In this document: piece by piece, positions 27,121 to 41,524 of the stretch
How positions within the stretch are numbered: the stretch's first letter is position 1
Layout: every line of letters begins with the position of its first letter
Notes under the pieces: model-generated
What the model was told of the DNA's origin: nothing
The model's database searches: none
The model's input: the letters and a program-made list of their open reading frames with translations, nothing else
Made by a program: the position numbers and the translations under genes
NCBI GenBank assembly: GCA_004026145.2
Contig: CP034986.1
Location: 7,990,929 to 8,054,928, forward strand
From: Takifugu bimaculatus
Lineage: Eukaryota > Chordata > Actinopteri > Tetraodontiformes > Tetraodontidae
Direction of reading: 5' to 3'
DNA: 64,000 nt

Positions 27121-30100
27121 CATGCGCACACACGCACAATGACATCAAAACAATTCAGCCGAACTCGAACTCATTTTAATTCCAACTCTACTTTTTGTCT
27201 CACACAAAATGGCAATTACGCCCGGCGCGCTAACGAAGGCGCCCAACGACGGGACCATTAAGGGAGCCGACGCAAACAGATCGATCGGACACGCGGGAGG
27301 CAGGTAGAGGAATCAGGAGGGGGGTAGGTGGGGGGGCAACAAGGGGGGGGGGGGGGGCAACAAGGGGGGGAGAAGAAGAGTCAAAAGACAAACAAGTGAG
27401 CATAAACAAACGAGGCGCGCTCTGCCCGACCAGCTGTGACGGTGTCTCCTAAATGGGCCATTACGGCGCCAACAAGGAGCCCATCGATCCCGGGCCCCGG
27501 GAGGAAACCCTGGGTGGACCACAGCAGAAGACACCCTGCCCCAGACCACTCCCCAGGCACACGCCCAGGCCCGTACACAGAAACCGGCAGGACACACCGC
27601 CCAGGACACACTGCCGACCACAGCCCAGGCACACCTGAGACCACCAGGGACCACCTGCCCAGGACACACAGCCCCGGACACACCTGCACCAGGACACACC
27701 TGCCCCAGGACACGTCAGCACCAGGACACACCTGCCCCAGGACACGTCAGCACCAGGACACCCGCCCCACACCCTGCCCCAGACACCCCCAGGACACGTC
27801 AGCCCAGGACACGTCAGCACCAGGACACACCTGCCCCAGGACACACCTGCCCCAGGACACACGTGCCCCAGGACACACCTGCCCCAGGACACACCTGCCC
27901 CAGGACACACGTGCCCCAGGACACACCTGCCCCAGGACACACCTGCCCCAGAAGACACCTGCCCCAGGACACGTCAGCACCAGGACACACCTGCCCCAGG
28001 ACACACCTGCCCCAGGACACGTCAGCACCAGGACACACCTGCCCCAGGACACACCAGCACCAGGGCACACCTGCCCCAGGACACACCTGCACCAGGACAC
28101 ACCAGCACCAGGACACACCTGCCCCAGGACACACCTGCACCAGGACACACCAGCACCAGGACACACGTGCCCCAGGACACATCTGCCCCAGGACACACCT
28201 GCCCCAGGACACACCTGCCCCAGGACACACCAGGAACTCCAACGTAGAACGTTTGTGTCCACTCAGATATTCCCACTAATCTGGAGACGCCTCCACCTCC
28301 AACACAGACGAAATATGAACCTTTTTCTCTCACCTCGTTTTTTTTTTTGCTTCTGAAAATAATCACTTTAATTACTGCGGATAAACAAATCGACTCCACC
28401 GCTAACGAGCGGACGGGAGAATCGCCCGAGTGATCCAGAACCTGCCGAACACGTCGTTGATGCTACGAAACGGACAAGAAACGGGGACCACAGACGTCCA
28501 GCCCACAGACGTCCAGACCAGAGGTCCAGACCACAGACGTCCAGCCCACAGACGTCCAGCCCACAGACGTCCAGACCACAGACGTCCAGACCAGACGTCC
28601 AGACCACAGACGTCCAGACCACAGACGTCCAGACCAGACGTCCAGACCACAGACGTCCAGTCCACAGACATCCAGACCACTGACGTCCAGCGCTTTCCAA
28701 CATTCATGCTAAAGGGGCTAAAGGAGAAGCTAAAGGTTCCGGGACCTCCCTGGTCCAGTCGGTCCTCTGGTTGGACCCAGTGATTCTGAAAAGCCTCAAA
28801 CGAGATCCAGAGAGCTCGATGGTCAGTGTGTGAAGGACATTTACTGCACCAGCGATGCAGGGAAACTGGCCTGTTACTGGTTACTGGTTACGGTGCCCCG
28901 CCCCCACCGGTGCCCCGCCCCATCCTGCCCCCCCACCGGTGCCCCGCCCCCACCGGTGCCCCGCCCCATCCTGCCTCCCCCACGGTGCCCCACCCCATCC
29001 TGCCCCCACCACCAGTGCCCCGCCCCCACCGGTGCCCCGCCCCATCCTGCCCCCCCCCCACGGTGCAGCCGGCCTGTTGAATCGTTTCAGGCGAGACGAG
29101 AGGAAGTGACCAAATGCAAAACCTACCAGAAGCTTCTGAAGGGCGTGTTGAGGTCAAAGCTGCGGCGGTCCACGTTGGAAATATTGGCGGCCGTCAGCTC
29201 CACTTCCGAGATGGCCAGACCTGCTCGGTGATCCTGGGGGGCACAGAAAGGGACACGGATCCACAGATTCAGGAACGCCGAACACGGCGAGAAGAAAATT
29301 AACCAACACCAGCTTTGTTGATTAGTCACTTTCGGGGGGGCAGCTTACGTATGTCGCACTTCCACGGAATCCTCCAACTTATCTGTCAACGGGCTCGTGA
29401 ACGCCGCCTGACCCCCCCCCCTCGTCATTCAGGGCCGGTTTTATCCTCCGAGAGAGAACTCGGATTCAAAGTGGAGTTGCTTTGAAAGTTGCTGATGTCA
29501 TCACACGATGGCTGGGGGGGAGTTGAGGGGGTCATTCTGGGTAAATGACACCCATCAGGACTCGGGGAGCGGGTGTTTCCGTGGAAGCATCGCGCCGTAA
29601 AACCGCGGTCAATGTTCTTCAATTCAACCGCGGCCACGATTTAAACATTGGGAGACGGAAAAAGCTTTTCCAAAAAATTAGTTTCTGCGAAAGGAACCGC
29701 GGGGAAAATGTTCTGTTCCTCCATCACAGCCCATCTGAGGGCGCCGAGCCACCTCGTCATCGGCCATCTACGCGCACACGCCCGGGCCCAGACGCCGGAA
29801 CGCCGAACCACCTCCCGTTGGGATTAGCCTGTTGGGATTAGCCTGCTGTCGCGCGTTTGCTTTGCGCTGAACGGCGTCGACGGGAAGACGGAGGAGCCGC
29901 CGCCGCATGCTAGGACGGTCAGGAGACGCAGCAACGGCGGAGGGGAGGGGTCACCTCCCACCCCGGGTGGACGGCAACAACCACGTGGGGGCCGGCGGCG
30001 GCATCTCTGTCCAGGCTAATTAGCATAGTTGGTGAACGCGTCGGAATTAGACAAGAGGCAACGCGACCGGCTAACATCGCTATCCGCTGCAGCAAAGTTG

Positions 30101-33100
30101 CTCAGGCGCCGTAAGACACGAGCTAGCGTGTGAGCTAATGGGTCGCTGCCCATCAGCCGGGCTGGGAGTCACCCAGAACAATCTACGCAGCTACCGCGAG
30201 CGCTAACGTTGAGCTACCTATAGATGCGGGACGAATGGAAGGGGGGAGAGGCTGCAGATACCCGCCTGCCTCAGCGTACGTGCACGCTAGCCAGCGCGGA
30301 GGGGGCGAAGCAGTCACCTAAACCTAATGACCCTCATCCCTCTCAGGCAGCCAATTAGAGCTCTGGCTGCTAGCGTCCGCCCGGCCCTCTCCACTTGTTA
30401 CCCAACCAATATGTGCCGTGGTCTCCTGCCCTCACCAATTAATGCGGCGAGGACGAAGGGGAAGGGAAGGGGGGAGGGAGGGGTGGGATTAGAGGTAAAA
30501 ATAACTCCACCAATTACCACAGGCAAGGGGCAGGTGGCAATAATGGCATTTATGATGAGAGGCAGAGGCAAACGCTGCTTCCTGCCCCTCCCCCGCCAGA
30601 AGCACAGATACGGGAACACATGAGCACAAACGAGCTGCGGATCAATACCCCCGTCTGTGGGAGACATCCCGGGATGAAAGGTCCGATGGGGGGGGGGGGC
30701 AATTCCCAGAGCGGCTCACAGCCACCGACAAACTTTAGCGCGGCCTGTTTACTCGAGGATTAGCATCACTTTAGCGCATCGATTTTGGCGCCGCAGCACA
30801 GAAGTCTCTGTGAGGCCGGGTCACACCACTTCAGCTCCACCTCCTGGGGCAGAAATATTGCCCCGTGGTTAAACCTTCCCCCGGGAAGCTCCCCAGGTGG
30901 CTAATTCCAATACCGACTACCTCCCGACTCTCTGAAGTTCTTCGTGCTTCTATCTGCAAGTCAAATGCGAACTTCCCCCAGGCGAGCTAGTTTTCTTGTT
31001 GGCATTAACTCCCCGGGGACAGGTTAGCTAACGAGCCTAAGCTAGCAGCAACAAATGGTAATAACAGCCTCAGACGTCACCTTCAAGGACTTAAAACAAA
31101 CACTTCAATCGAAATACCATTTTTGCCTCAAATTAAATTGATTTAAAGAGCGAATGACTAATGATTGCAGCGGCGCATTAGCGGCTAAAATGTTGCGAGG
31201 TGAACCAAATATAACCGTTAATGAGTAAATATCAGCACGCGTTGAGATGATGCTAATCATTACGAAGAACTCAAACACAGCAGTTGAGAAAAAGCTGAAT
31301 TAAACCCTCAGCCTTGCTGTTACAGCCCCCCCCCCCCCCCCCCCCCCCAGGTAGCGTTAGCTTTATTAATTAGCGTGAATCAGAGGAAAAGGTTCTGGGT
31401 GTGAATTTCGTGTTTTTAATGGCAGCTTCTCACAAGCCAGAACATCCGCCCACCACCCTGGAGCAGAGGAGCCGATCTTCCCATTTTCCCTCCCTCCAAA
31501 GGCGATGCGGGCGGTCCAGCTCCTCTAGGGGGAGCCAGAGTTGCTCCGGGGCCAGCGAGCACATAATCCCCCCCAGCGTGCTCTGGATCCACCAAAAGGC
31601 CTCATCCCTGCTGGCTGCGGTTGGAAGCCCAACAAAGGGAGACTTCCTGGCTCCATCCTGATGCGGAGGAACAGCGCTTGTTCTACAGAGACCTTTCAGA
31701 TACCAGATACCCCCCCACCCCCCCACCACCACCACCACCCCCTCGTTGAGGGGGGCGAGATGATTTATCCAGTTTGATTTGAGCCAAAACTTTCAGCCGC
31801 GGCGTCGATAAAACCGGAGCGGCTCACAAGACGCTCAGGCTGATCCTGAAGAGGCCGCTAACGACACGTGTTCACGCCTCGCCGGCGCCTCTTCGCCGCG
31901 GCGTTTAAACGACCTCAGCTCGCTCGCCCGGGCTCACGGCCCGCGAGGAGGGGGGACGATGATGTTTCCAACAGCTCATTCATCACGTCGGATTAAATAC
32001 CGCACACCAGTGAACTTGAACCCCCCCTCCCCCGCTCCCACCCTCCGTTAACTCCCTCCTTTATCTCAGAAACCGCCAACAATCATCTTTAACGCGACCC
32101 CTGCGCCGCCGCGCTCCTCCGGCTTTTGTGTCGCTCCTCCGGCTCCCGGGGATTCAGCCTGGAAGCCGAAATAACACAATTAATTTGTTCCCGGCGTGGT
32201 TCTCCGTTCCCCCTCTCGCTTCTCCCGCCGCCTCAGATCAAGGAAGTGGAAATGTGCTGATACCCAAAAGGGAATTTCCAACATCATGTTTGTTCACGCT
32301 AATGAAGAAAATAATGAAACGCAAACAGCGAAACTGAAAGAGTGAGCGAGACAAAATGAGAGCCAAGGAGGCGTGGATGTCAGCCGGCTACGACGCACGC
32401 TATCACAACACGGACGAGGTGTTGAAGGAATTCATATCAGCGCGTAACGTCTATCTTTAGATTAGCTTGGATAAACAGATTAGCTTGGATAAAGACACAC
32501 AGATGTGTGTGTGCTTGTGGCTAATCAGATCTGTGCGACCACGATGCTTCAGCATCTTCGCTCCTCGTATTGACAATAAGCACTTAAGATTGGAAGGAAT
32601 ACAAACAAGCCAATGCTAGCTGCGCTAGCTAACAGCAGCAACACGGAGGGTTTTTGCCAAAGCCGATCTTTCGGAGGGCGGTTTCAGCCGATCATGTGAC
32701 CGGGTGTGTCACCGATGACCGAATGAGGCAGATTCAGACGCTTTGAACCTAAATAACGTGGATTCCTCTCCGCCGCGTTAATCCTGAAATGAAGCTAGCT
32801 AGCGCTGCGCGCGCGTCAGAAAGGCGCTTCAGCGCGCGGACCCAAAAGAGCGCGCTAGCAGCAACGCCGCGACGTGCAATTTGTGACATCCGTCTGGGGT
32901 TTTAAGGTAATTGCCTCCTTCCGTTTGACCAAAGTTGCGCCCAAGTTCTCACAAGCGTGTTAGCTTTTTGCGTTTCACCTTCACCCCCCCCCCCCCACGC
33001 GCTATTCTCTCGCCTTTTCAAACGGGAAGCTGTCATCCTGTGGCGAGGAGGTCCCGGCGGCGGTGAAGTACCTGTTCTGTTTTGCAGAGCCTGACTTTGC

Positions 33101-36100
33101 TCCCCGCCAGGGACACCAGCACTCTGCCTTTGTAGCCGCGGAGCTCCAACAAGCCCAGCTTGTTTGCAGAGGGGAGGCTGTCGGAGGGCTTCCGGGAGCC
33201 GCAGACGGGGGCTTGCGTGGCCGTCTGAAGCGCTTCTACCCACTCCTGCCGCTCCCCTGTGGACACACACGGAGACGGGAAGAGAGGAAAGCAGGTATGT
33301 GGTGGGTACGGATCCAAGAGGGGAAGAGAGAATCAAGAGGAGAGAAGGAAGCGGGATGTCACCCCATCGTAGCGTCTTTGATTCCTCCTGTTAATTTATC
33401 AGTTAGCCGCCTTCCTGCTAGTAGCTTGGGTTCTCCGAGCTAAAAGAAGAGCTAAAATTCATTTCGCCCCTGAACGAAAGAAGTGAAGAAGAGCAAACGT
33501 CTGCGAACAAGTGCAAACTGCAACACTCAAGGACAAAGACAGCTGCTTCTCGCTGCCAGATGTGCAAGTTTCCAGCAAACTGACTAATTATAAAATAGTG
33601 AGGGTCTTTTTTTTATAGCGCTACTCAGGAGACGCTAACAGATCCGTGAAGCCACGCGTGTCCCGACCTTCAAACCTCCGCATTTTCCAACTTTTACGTT
33701 TTGAAGTGTGATGAGCAGCGGCGTATTTTTATACGCACGCGACTTTTTACAAAAAAAAGTTGGCGCTTATTGCAGCTACACAGTTGCTAGCTTATTAATG
33801 CGTGTCAACGGCGATAAGACGATACCTCTGAATCCAAACACATCTGAGCTTTTCACACTTTAGTTGGAGACCCTGAGAATTACCCACAATGCACCACGTC
33901 TGTTGTTGTTGCTCCCGAATCCTTCTGATATAAAGCCTGAGTGGAGCTGCTCTTCGTTGACCGCTATCTACATTGCTAATTTAAGCTAATTTCTTCAAAT
34001 ATGTGCTAACTATTACCAACTATTGCGACGTTCCAGGCGGGAATCGCATCCTGGTGGCGTTCCAGAGTGCCCGAGTGCCATCAAAGGCCGTCCGCCCTTG
34101 ATCGGGATACTGAAATCGCGACTTGTCGAAAATCACCCTGGATTACGATGAGTCGACGTCTCAAGTTTGCATTCAAAGGACGCATGTTCAAAAGGCAACT
34201 CACGCGTCTCATAGCGCAACTTCTCAAATGCACATAAAAAGGAACATGAAACCGGCGCCGTGAAGCCGGTTCCCCCACCGCCCAAGACATGGAGTTATCA
34301 AAGCCGCTGAAGCGGGAACACGAGCTAACAGAGGAGCGTAAACACGCATCACAGGTACGGAGCGGCAGCCGCTATCCAACAGGAGACATGAGAAGAGCAA
34401 CGAAAAATACGATTAGGCGGCTAATACGAAGCGTCACCGGGACAGTTCACAAACTTGAGGGTGGATTCTTTCCATGGGGGTAGTTCTCATGTTTGGTCCA
34501 GAAAGGCCACGCTAAGCTAAATCAAGCAGAATTAGCACCTAGCGCTAGCTGGATGACGTGTTGTAGCAGAGCTTTGTCTGCAACCAGACCACATGAAACC
34601 TGTCCAACCGTCTTTGTGGTAGAAGACGATGATGTCCTCCCCATCAGGTTCGTCCTCTCGCGCCTCTTTGCATCCCTCCTATTTTTAGAAAGCCCCCCCC
34701 ACCCCACCCCCGCGGTGGCTCGGGTCACCCTCTGTGCGACGCCTGGCGTCCTCCAGAACGCTCCGTGTACCGTGACAAAGGCAGAAAGACGCTCACAATG
34801 ACGTGTCAATCACTCCGCGGCCGCCGTCAACCTGACATTGATCGTAATTGACCTCAATTAGCTTCCTGATTGTTAGCCTCCGCGGCACTGCGCCCGCGGG
34901 GGCCCCCCCACCGCTGACCTTGCGCCCAGGCGCACTCAAACGGATCTACCTCAGCGGAAAACTTTCACTTGGACTCCCGACTGTATCCACAGCCCGGTCC
35001 CAATCCTCGGTCCGGTGTGCCCCCCCCCCCCCCACCCCCCCAGAGATTGTGAATTTACAAAAAGCTGGTATCAATAATGAAAGGTCTCCTTCATTATTGA
35101 GCGCTCTTTACATCGCCGGGCCCAACGCTTCCGTCCCCAGGTCCATTACCTGTCCCGCGCTCACTTATTTGCCTGTTCATTTATTCAGGATCTTCCTCGT
35201 GCCCGTTTCCACTCTCTTATTCAACCGAGCTGTCAATCGGAGCGCCGACGGGAGGAGGGAGGGTTGAGAGAAACTTCTGAGCCAACACGCCGCCGCCGCG
35301 TTAGCATACGCGGCCGACTCTTATGCCGGAATGTTTCCCCTCGCAGATGAAGTGTCGGCAGTCTTGCCAATGTAATATTCACACGGATTCACCTCTGCAG
35401 GATCGTGCGAAGGGGGGAAAAAAAAGGAAAACCGGCAGCGATATTCCTCTCTGCTGAAAAAAAGAGCCCCCGACGGGATGAGCCAGCCTCGCCACTTTGA
35501 GGGGTATGGAGCTCGTAGAGCCACGCTAATGCGCGCTGAAAGAGGAAGAGATGAGAGGCAGGTCCACTCAGAGCTCCACGGGGATCCGAACAGACGCCCA
35601 CGCGGCTCCTTTAGCGGAACGGGAAAAAAAAACCAGGCTGATCAGAGGGTTCGTGGTCATGTGTGTAGCTCTCGCTCGCCGCTTTAAATCCCTTAAACTA
35701 ACTGTCAGATATTTTGGTGCTCATAGGAACAAAGACAGTATGTTAGCTTAGTCAGTAGAGGAGGCGCCCCCTAGTGGCAGCACGCAGCATATCCATGAGC
35801 TATCCACTAGCTAGGTCGTGTTGCTTGTCTTGTCGAACGATAAACGATACATTTATGGATGTAGCGACGGATGCTAGCAGGGATGAAACACGCTGCAACT
35901 GAAAACAACCTATTGTGATTGCAACAGCGGCCCATTTTCTCCTTCTGTTCCTGCTCCCCCCCCCCCCATCCCCTTGACCGTCTTTCCTGTCATCCTGAAG
36001 GGAACCACGCAGCGTTCCGGGACGAAACTTGTGGAAAGGCAATTGCCGACGCATCAGAACACGAATCGTCAGCGCTTCTCTACGCCGTCAGTCCCATCTC

Positions 36101-39100
36101 CTCTCTCGTACCACGTCTGTCTGCATCCCCCCCCCCAACCTTGTTGTCCTGAACATTTCCCATCACCCTCTACCCCCCCCCCCCCCCCCACACAGCTCCC
36201 CCTCTTCCTCCCTCGTTCCATCTCCTCCTGCTGAGGCTGACAGTACCTGAGGGGAGAGGCCACCTGCGGACCAAGTGGAGAATCAGCTGACAGCTGTGTG
36301 CACACACTCTCCGGTGGCCCTCAATTATTCACTCACCCCCCCTTCCCCCCCCCATCACCACCTTCTCCATCTCCACTCCGGCCTCTTCATCCGTCCCCGC
36401 TGTCGCCGGCGTTCCCTCCCTGTTGCAGCGTGTCAGGCTCACTCCATCCTCCCCTCGTTCTAACGCACCCCTCATCCCCTCACCACCCCTCGACCTGATT
36501 TATATCAGCGAAAGGAATCAGACTCCTCCCACTTTCCTAGCTAACCCGACGATGACTAGCTAATTGGCGACGTAGGCAACATAAGGAATCTGGCCAGAGT
36601 TCCTCTCACAATCATAAACTTCTTTATTGGACAGACACGATAGTTAAAATTTGTGAACGACGTGTCGGGATACGGTTTATACGACCTACGGCTGTGTTGG
36701 ACTAGAAGCTAACTGTCCGCCAGCAAAGACGACTTCCTTCCATCTTCAGCGGAGGAGACATCAAACAAAGATGGACGACATCGTTTTCTACAGAACATGG
36801 AGACCTTGCGTCCGCCGCCACTGGATTCCCGCGACTGCTTTTGCGGCGATGCGCAGCTGTCAAATAACCGTACGCAAAGATGCTCCGACACAGAAGCTAG
36901 CATGAGCGCAAGAACCACCAGCAGAGATGTGATCAGAGCCCCGACCACTGCACAGCAGGTCATCAATGGGGAGGGATCGATATCGCCCAGCGGAGCCTCA
37001 CTGTCCCTCTCTGACTGATCTCACATCTCCATCTTTCTCCTGTGGTTCCCCCAAGATTGATGACTCCTCACCACCAGCCGCATGGGCCTGTTTAAAGATG
37101 CATGAGGTGATGAGGGCCAACTTTTCCGCTCCTCCTCCTCCTCCTCCTCCTCTCAATCTCCCCCCTCCGAACCATTTTCTCCACCGGTGGCAGGAGCCGC
37201 CTGCGCTCGGAGGCGTCCGCCACCTCCGAGTCCCCCAGGTTGTGTCAGGACGGCTGAGCGTGATGTATGAAGATCGGCGAGAGGACAGCATGATGAATGA
37301 CGCCGGCAAGGAGCCGCGACTCCAACGCGCGAAAAACAGAGTTAGTCATCGATATCGTGATGCGCGGGATCGACGGCGCGGCAAACATGGAGGATTTTTA
37401 TCAACCAGAAGTCAAAACAAAGTCTGACGGCTAATGCAAATGCTGAAAATGAGCAGGAAGGAGTCGCTGCTCTACCCCTAAAATGGACACCCACTTCTAT
37501 TTCTGCCTTTCTCCCAAATGACTGTGATCATTGTTCAAATCCCGGCTAATGCCGACGTCTGCTAATGCTAATGCCTCCGTCTGAGGCTAAAACTGAGGCG
37601 ACACTCATCAAAATGAACCCCAAGAATCGACCCTCCGTCGGTAGACGAGCGGTTTGACCCGAGCTGCCTCGCAGGCTGCCATCCGGCAGGCGGGAGGCGA
37701 GGAAGCAGAAGCCGTCCCCTTCCCCTCTCATTAACGCCGGCACAGACGGAGCCTGCAGCCGAAAGACCATAATAGAAGAGCCTCCTTTCGCCTGGTCTGA
37801 CAGGGCGATGAGAGAAGTGAGGAATACCACCATTAAGGAGTGATTCAGAGGAAACTTGAGAAATTGTTCCTCTTTTTTCCCAGTTTCTGAACCTTTAAAT
37901 GTGCTTTGTAGCAAACGTTAGCATCCTGACATCGACTCTTTACCAAGGCTACGAGCAGCCTAAACAACAGTGCGAAGATCCATGTGCCAACTAGCCTGAC
38001 AAATTCTTTAGGCTCTTCATATCTGCACGAGGCTAATGCTAAGGGACGGAATCTGGCAGCTAACTTGAAAACACTGAGCAGCTTTTCGATCAAAAATTCG
38101 TATACTTCATCTCCTTGTTGGAAAACAGGCTAAATGATGCACAATGCTAATCGTTAGAGATTTGCTGATATGAACTGTGAGCAAGAAAGACAGAAAAAAA
38201 ATAGTTTTACCAGTTGTTCAACGCAAATTTAGAGCCAAGATTTACTGAAGAGCTCAGCGTTGAAAAGGAATTGAGTCAAAACAAACACCAGAGACGAGAC
38301 AAATGATCACCGCGGCGCTAGCGAGGTAAGAATGGAAGAGGTAGAGACAAACACCAAGGACAGGGGGGGATCGCCGGAGATCAAACGATTAAATACAAGG
38401 CCAGGATTCAGAAGATCAGAGGGACGGGAGAAAAACACTGACTGATGATGGCGGAATTCACTTACCTTCTCTTTCTGCCCGGAAAATAAAAGTCCGGAGA
38501 GTGGTGGCGACCTCAAACTTGTCCCCGTGTCCTCGCACGTGCCTGATCGCGCTGGTGAGGATCATACCTTTGGAGTACATCTCCTAAACGAGAGAAGCAC
38601 CAACAATGCTCTGAAATAGCTTCAACACGCAGCGCTAGCATGCTAATAACACCGCCGTACACCATTAGCTTCGCTTCATTATCTTTAAGACTTTATTGCA
38701 CCAATAATCTTGCGAGTTAGCCTGGATTAGCATCCCGTTTAGTCCCACACAACCCCGTCAAGACAGTCCCGCATCTCTCCGAAGAGTTCTCACTTTTGTA
38801 GAATTAGCTTCTTCGTTCCCTCCGAAAAAGCATTTCAGTGACAAATTGAACCGAACATTCGTTTAAAAGTTTGCATTAGGATGAATGAATGGAAATAACC
38901 CAAATTAGACCCAAATGTGGGCTCATGTTTCTCTTTTCATTGCTTTTTAAATTGAAATGTCAAATTGCCTCTGAAATGGGCAATTGCGTCCATTTTAATA
39001 AAGTTTGGAGTTAGAAATCCAGGAAATTGGTGCACTGAATGAACCACCTGTGTCTAGGGTACACGGGGGAGGGGGGGTCCAGTAACTGGTCGATCAATAT

Positions 39101-41492
39101 CATTGACACCATGAAGGAGACTAGACGGACCCTAGAAGGTTCCTGGAGACCACGGTGACTACCCAGGAGTCAGAAGTGAAGCTCAGCTGGACTTTGAGGA
39201 CAACAGCTGTTGCCCAGGTTCCTAAAGGGTGAAAGTAATTGTCCACTAAAGCTCCTGGGGAGGGGGGCAACTGGAAGAGAGTGGACACCAAGCTTCACCT
39301 CTGTCCTGGATCATGGCGGGACCGTCGTGCTACCATTGTGCAACACCATGGAAATAAAGAGGGGCCAGGTTTAACAGCCGCCACACAACTACAGAAGAAA
39401 AGAACCTCTGTGGGCCAGGAAGAAAGTGCCGGTTGGGGACACGCGGGTGCCGATTCATTACTCCCCTCGGCAGACACGGGAGGAGAGAGGAACGCTGCAC
39501 TGGAAGCAATTAAAGCTCCGGGGCCGCTGTGGGTTTGAAAGAAGACACGGGCGGTGGAAAAAGAAGGAGAAGAAATCTGATATCAATATTATCACTTCTG
39601 AGGGAGCAAGGACAGGCTGACACCGGCGCCGGATCAGTATTCGAGCTGTGATCCGACGAGCCGAGCGAAGAAATGCCCTCGACACCGTCGGTGGAAGCCG
39701 ACGGCAGCTCGGTTTTTAATGGTCGGGCAACGAGGGGGAGCGAGAGGAGAGGATGGTGCCGTTCTCTGGTGGCCGCCGCCGGAATCATTGGGAGTGAAAC
39801 AAAAGGGTCGGCGGTGGGGGGGGGGGGGACCTGCATTATTCATCTCTATAATGTCATTATCATTGCAAAGTACGGTGAGGAAAAAAGCCGACATCTCCTC
39901 TGTTCCTCCTCCTGCCGCACATCCGAAGGCTTAACCTGAATTTTCCTTCTTGGCAGCAGATGAGGAAGAACTGCTGCCCAAACGGCTACTGGACCGGCTC
40001 TACTGAACCAGCTCTACTGGACCGGCTCTACTGGACCGGCTCTACTGGACCGCTCTACTGTACCCACTCTACTGTACCGACCCTCTACTGTACCGACCCT
40101 CTACTGGACCGACCCTCTACTGGACCGGCTCTACTGTACCGGCCCTCTACTGTACCACCGCTCTACTGTACCGGCCCTCTACTGTACCGGCTCTACTGTA
40201 CCACCACTCTACTGTACCGGCCCTCTACTGTACCGGCTCTACTGTACCACCGCTCTACTGTACCGGCCCTCTACTGTACCGGCCCTCTACTGTACCGGCT
40301 CTACTGTACCAGTCCTCTACTGTACCACTGCTCTACTGTACCGGCTCTATACTGTACCCGCTCTACTGTACCGGCCCTCTACTGTACCGGCCCTCAACTG
40401 TACCACCGCTCTACTGTACCGGCCCTCTACTGTACCGGCTCTACTGTACCGGCCCTCTACTGTACCGGCCCTCAACTGTACCACCGCTCTACTGTACCGG
40501 CGCTCTACTGTACCACCGCTCTACTGTACCGGCTCTACTGTACCGGCTCTACTGTACCGGCCCTCTACTGTACCGACCCTCAACTGTACCGGCCCTCTAC
40601 TGTACCGGCCCTCAACTGTACCACCGCTCTACTGTACCGGCTCTACTGTACCGGCTCTACTCTACCGGCCCTCTACTCTACCGGCCCTCTACTGTACCGG
40701 CCCTCTACTGTACCGGCCCTCTACTGTATGAAGGGAGGCATAAAAGAATGAACTCCTGACTCACTCTTGCAAGGCTTAATTAAGCCAAGTGACCTCGCCA
40801 TCCACGGGAAAAGAAAGTCTATTTCCAGAGACCAGCAGGGCCAAAAATATCCCGGCCGGCACAGTCAGTCAGCCGGGGAGAGCGGGGGCGGTGGAAGGGA
40901 TGAACGGCGAGAGGACGGGAAAAAGACAGAGGGAGAAATTAGGGGTGCGAAAGGTCAAGGACTGGGAAAGGAGAGCGAACGGTCCCTTCAGGATACCCGC
41001 GACGTGGTCGGGTTCGCTACAAAGAGGCAGAGCGCGGCCGAGCTCCCGACGAGAGCGGAGGGACACGAGGGAATGCTGGGAGGGAAAAATCCTGGCCAAG
41101 CGAAGCCACCTAAGAGGGTCAGGGAGGCATCCCATCTGATATTAAAGAACAGTGTTAACAGGGCCAAAGAGTGGCTCAGCCTAATTACCGAGCGAGCAGC
41201 CTCGTGTATTCTCACCCCAGCAGTTTCACACCGCTGAGCCCCCCCAAAAAGAATTCAGACAAGTTTACAGGAAGTTGGGCAGAGGAGCCCTCTGGCCTCC
41301 AGGCGGCAAGACGGGGCTTTAATTGTAACTCACTGGGGGGAGGGGCGGAGGTCGGAGCGTCTGCAGGTGCGAGGATGGCAAAGTCAAACGGAGGAGGAGG
41401 AGGAGGAGGAGGAGGAGGAGGAGGAAGAGGAGGAGGAAGATGAGGAAGATGAGGAAGAGGAAGATGAGGAGGAGGAGAAAGAGGAGGAGAAA

Positions 41493-41524
<32 letters not shown>

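Larger units (their letters stand above)
24905..29126. other. arap2 intron 9
   Basis: 4.2 kb, unusually repeat-rich: G-rich minisatellite 24993-25665, (CA)n 27075-27113, 16-bp minisatellite 27640-28230, 15-bp minisatellite 28495-28690 and C-rich minisatellite 28895-29065. No additional exon recognised. Confidence 0.7.
29234..33071. other. arap2 intron 8
   Basis: 3.8 kb. It holds a C-tract at 31326-31348, a possible L2-type remnant near 31590-31695 and a short C-run at 32985-32997. No exon seen. Confidence 0.65.

Noticed and set aside
27436..28356. 306-codon His/Pro/Thr-rich open frame and its Cys/Gly-rich antisense partners
   Set aside because: They are translations of the 16-bp minisatellite; three units make 48 bp, so frames stay open by arithmetic.
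39960..40751. 263-codon Tyr/Cys/Pro/Thr-rich open frame
   Set aside because: Product of the CTCTACTGTACCGG minisatellite, not a gene.
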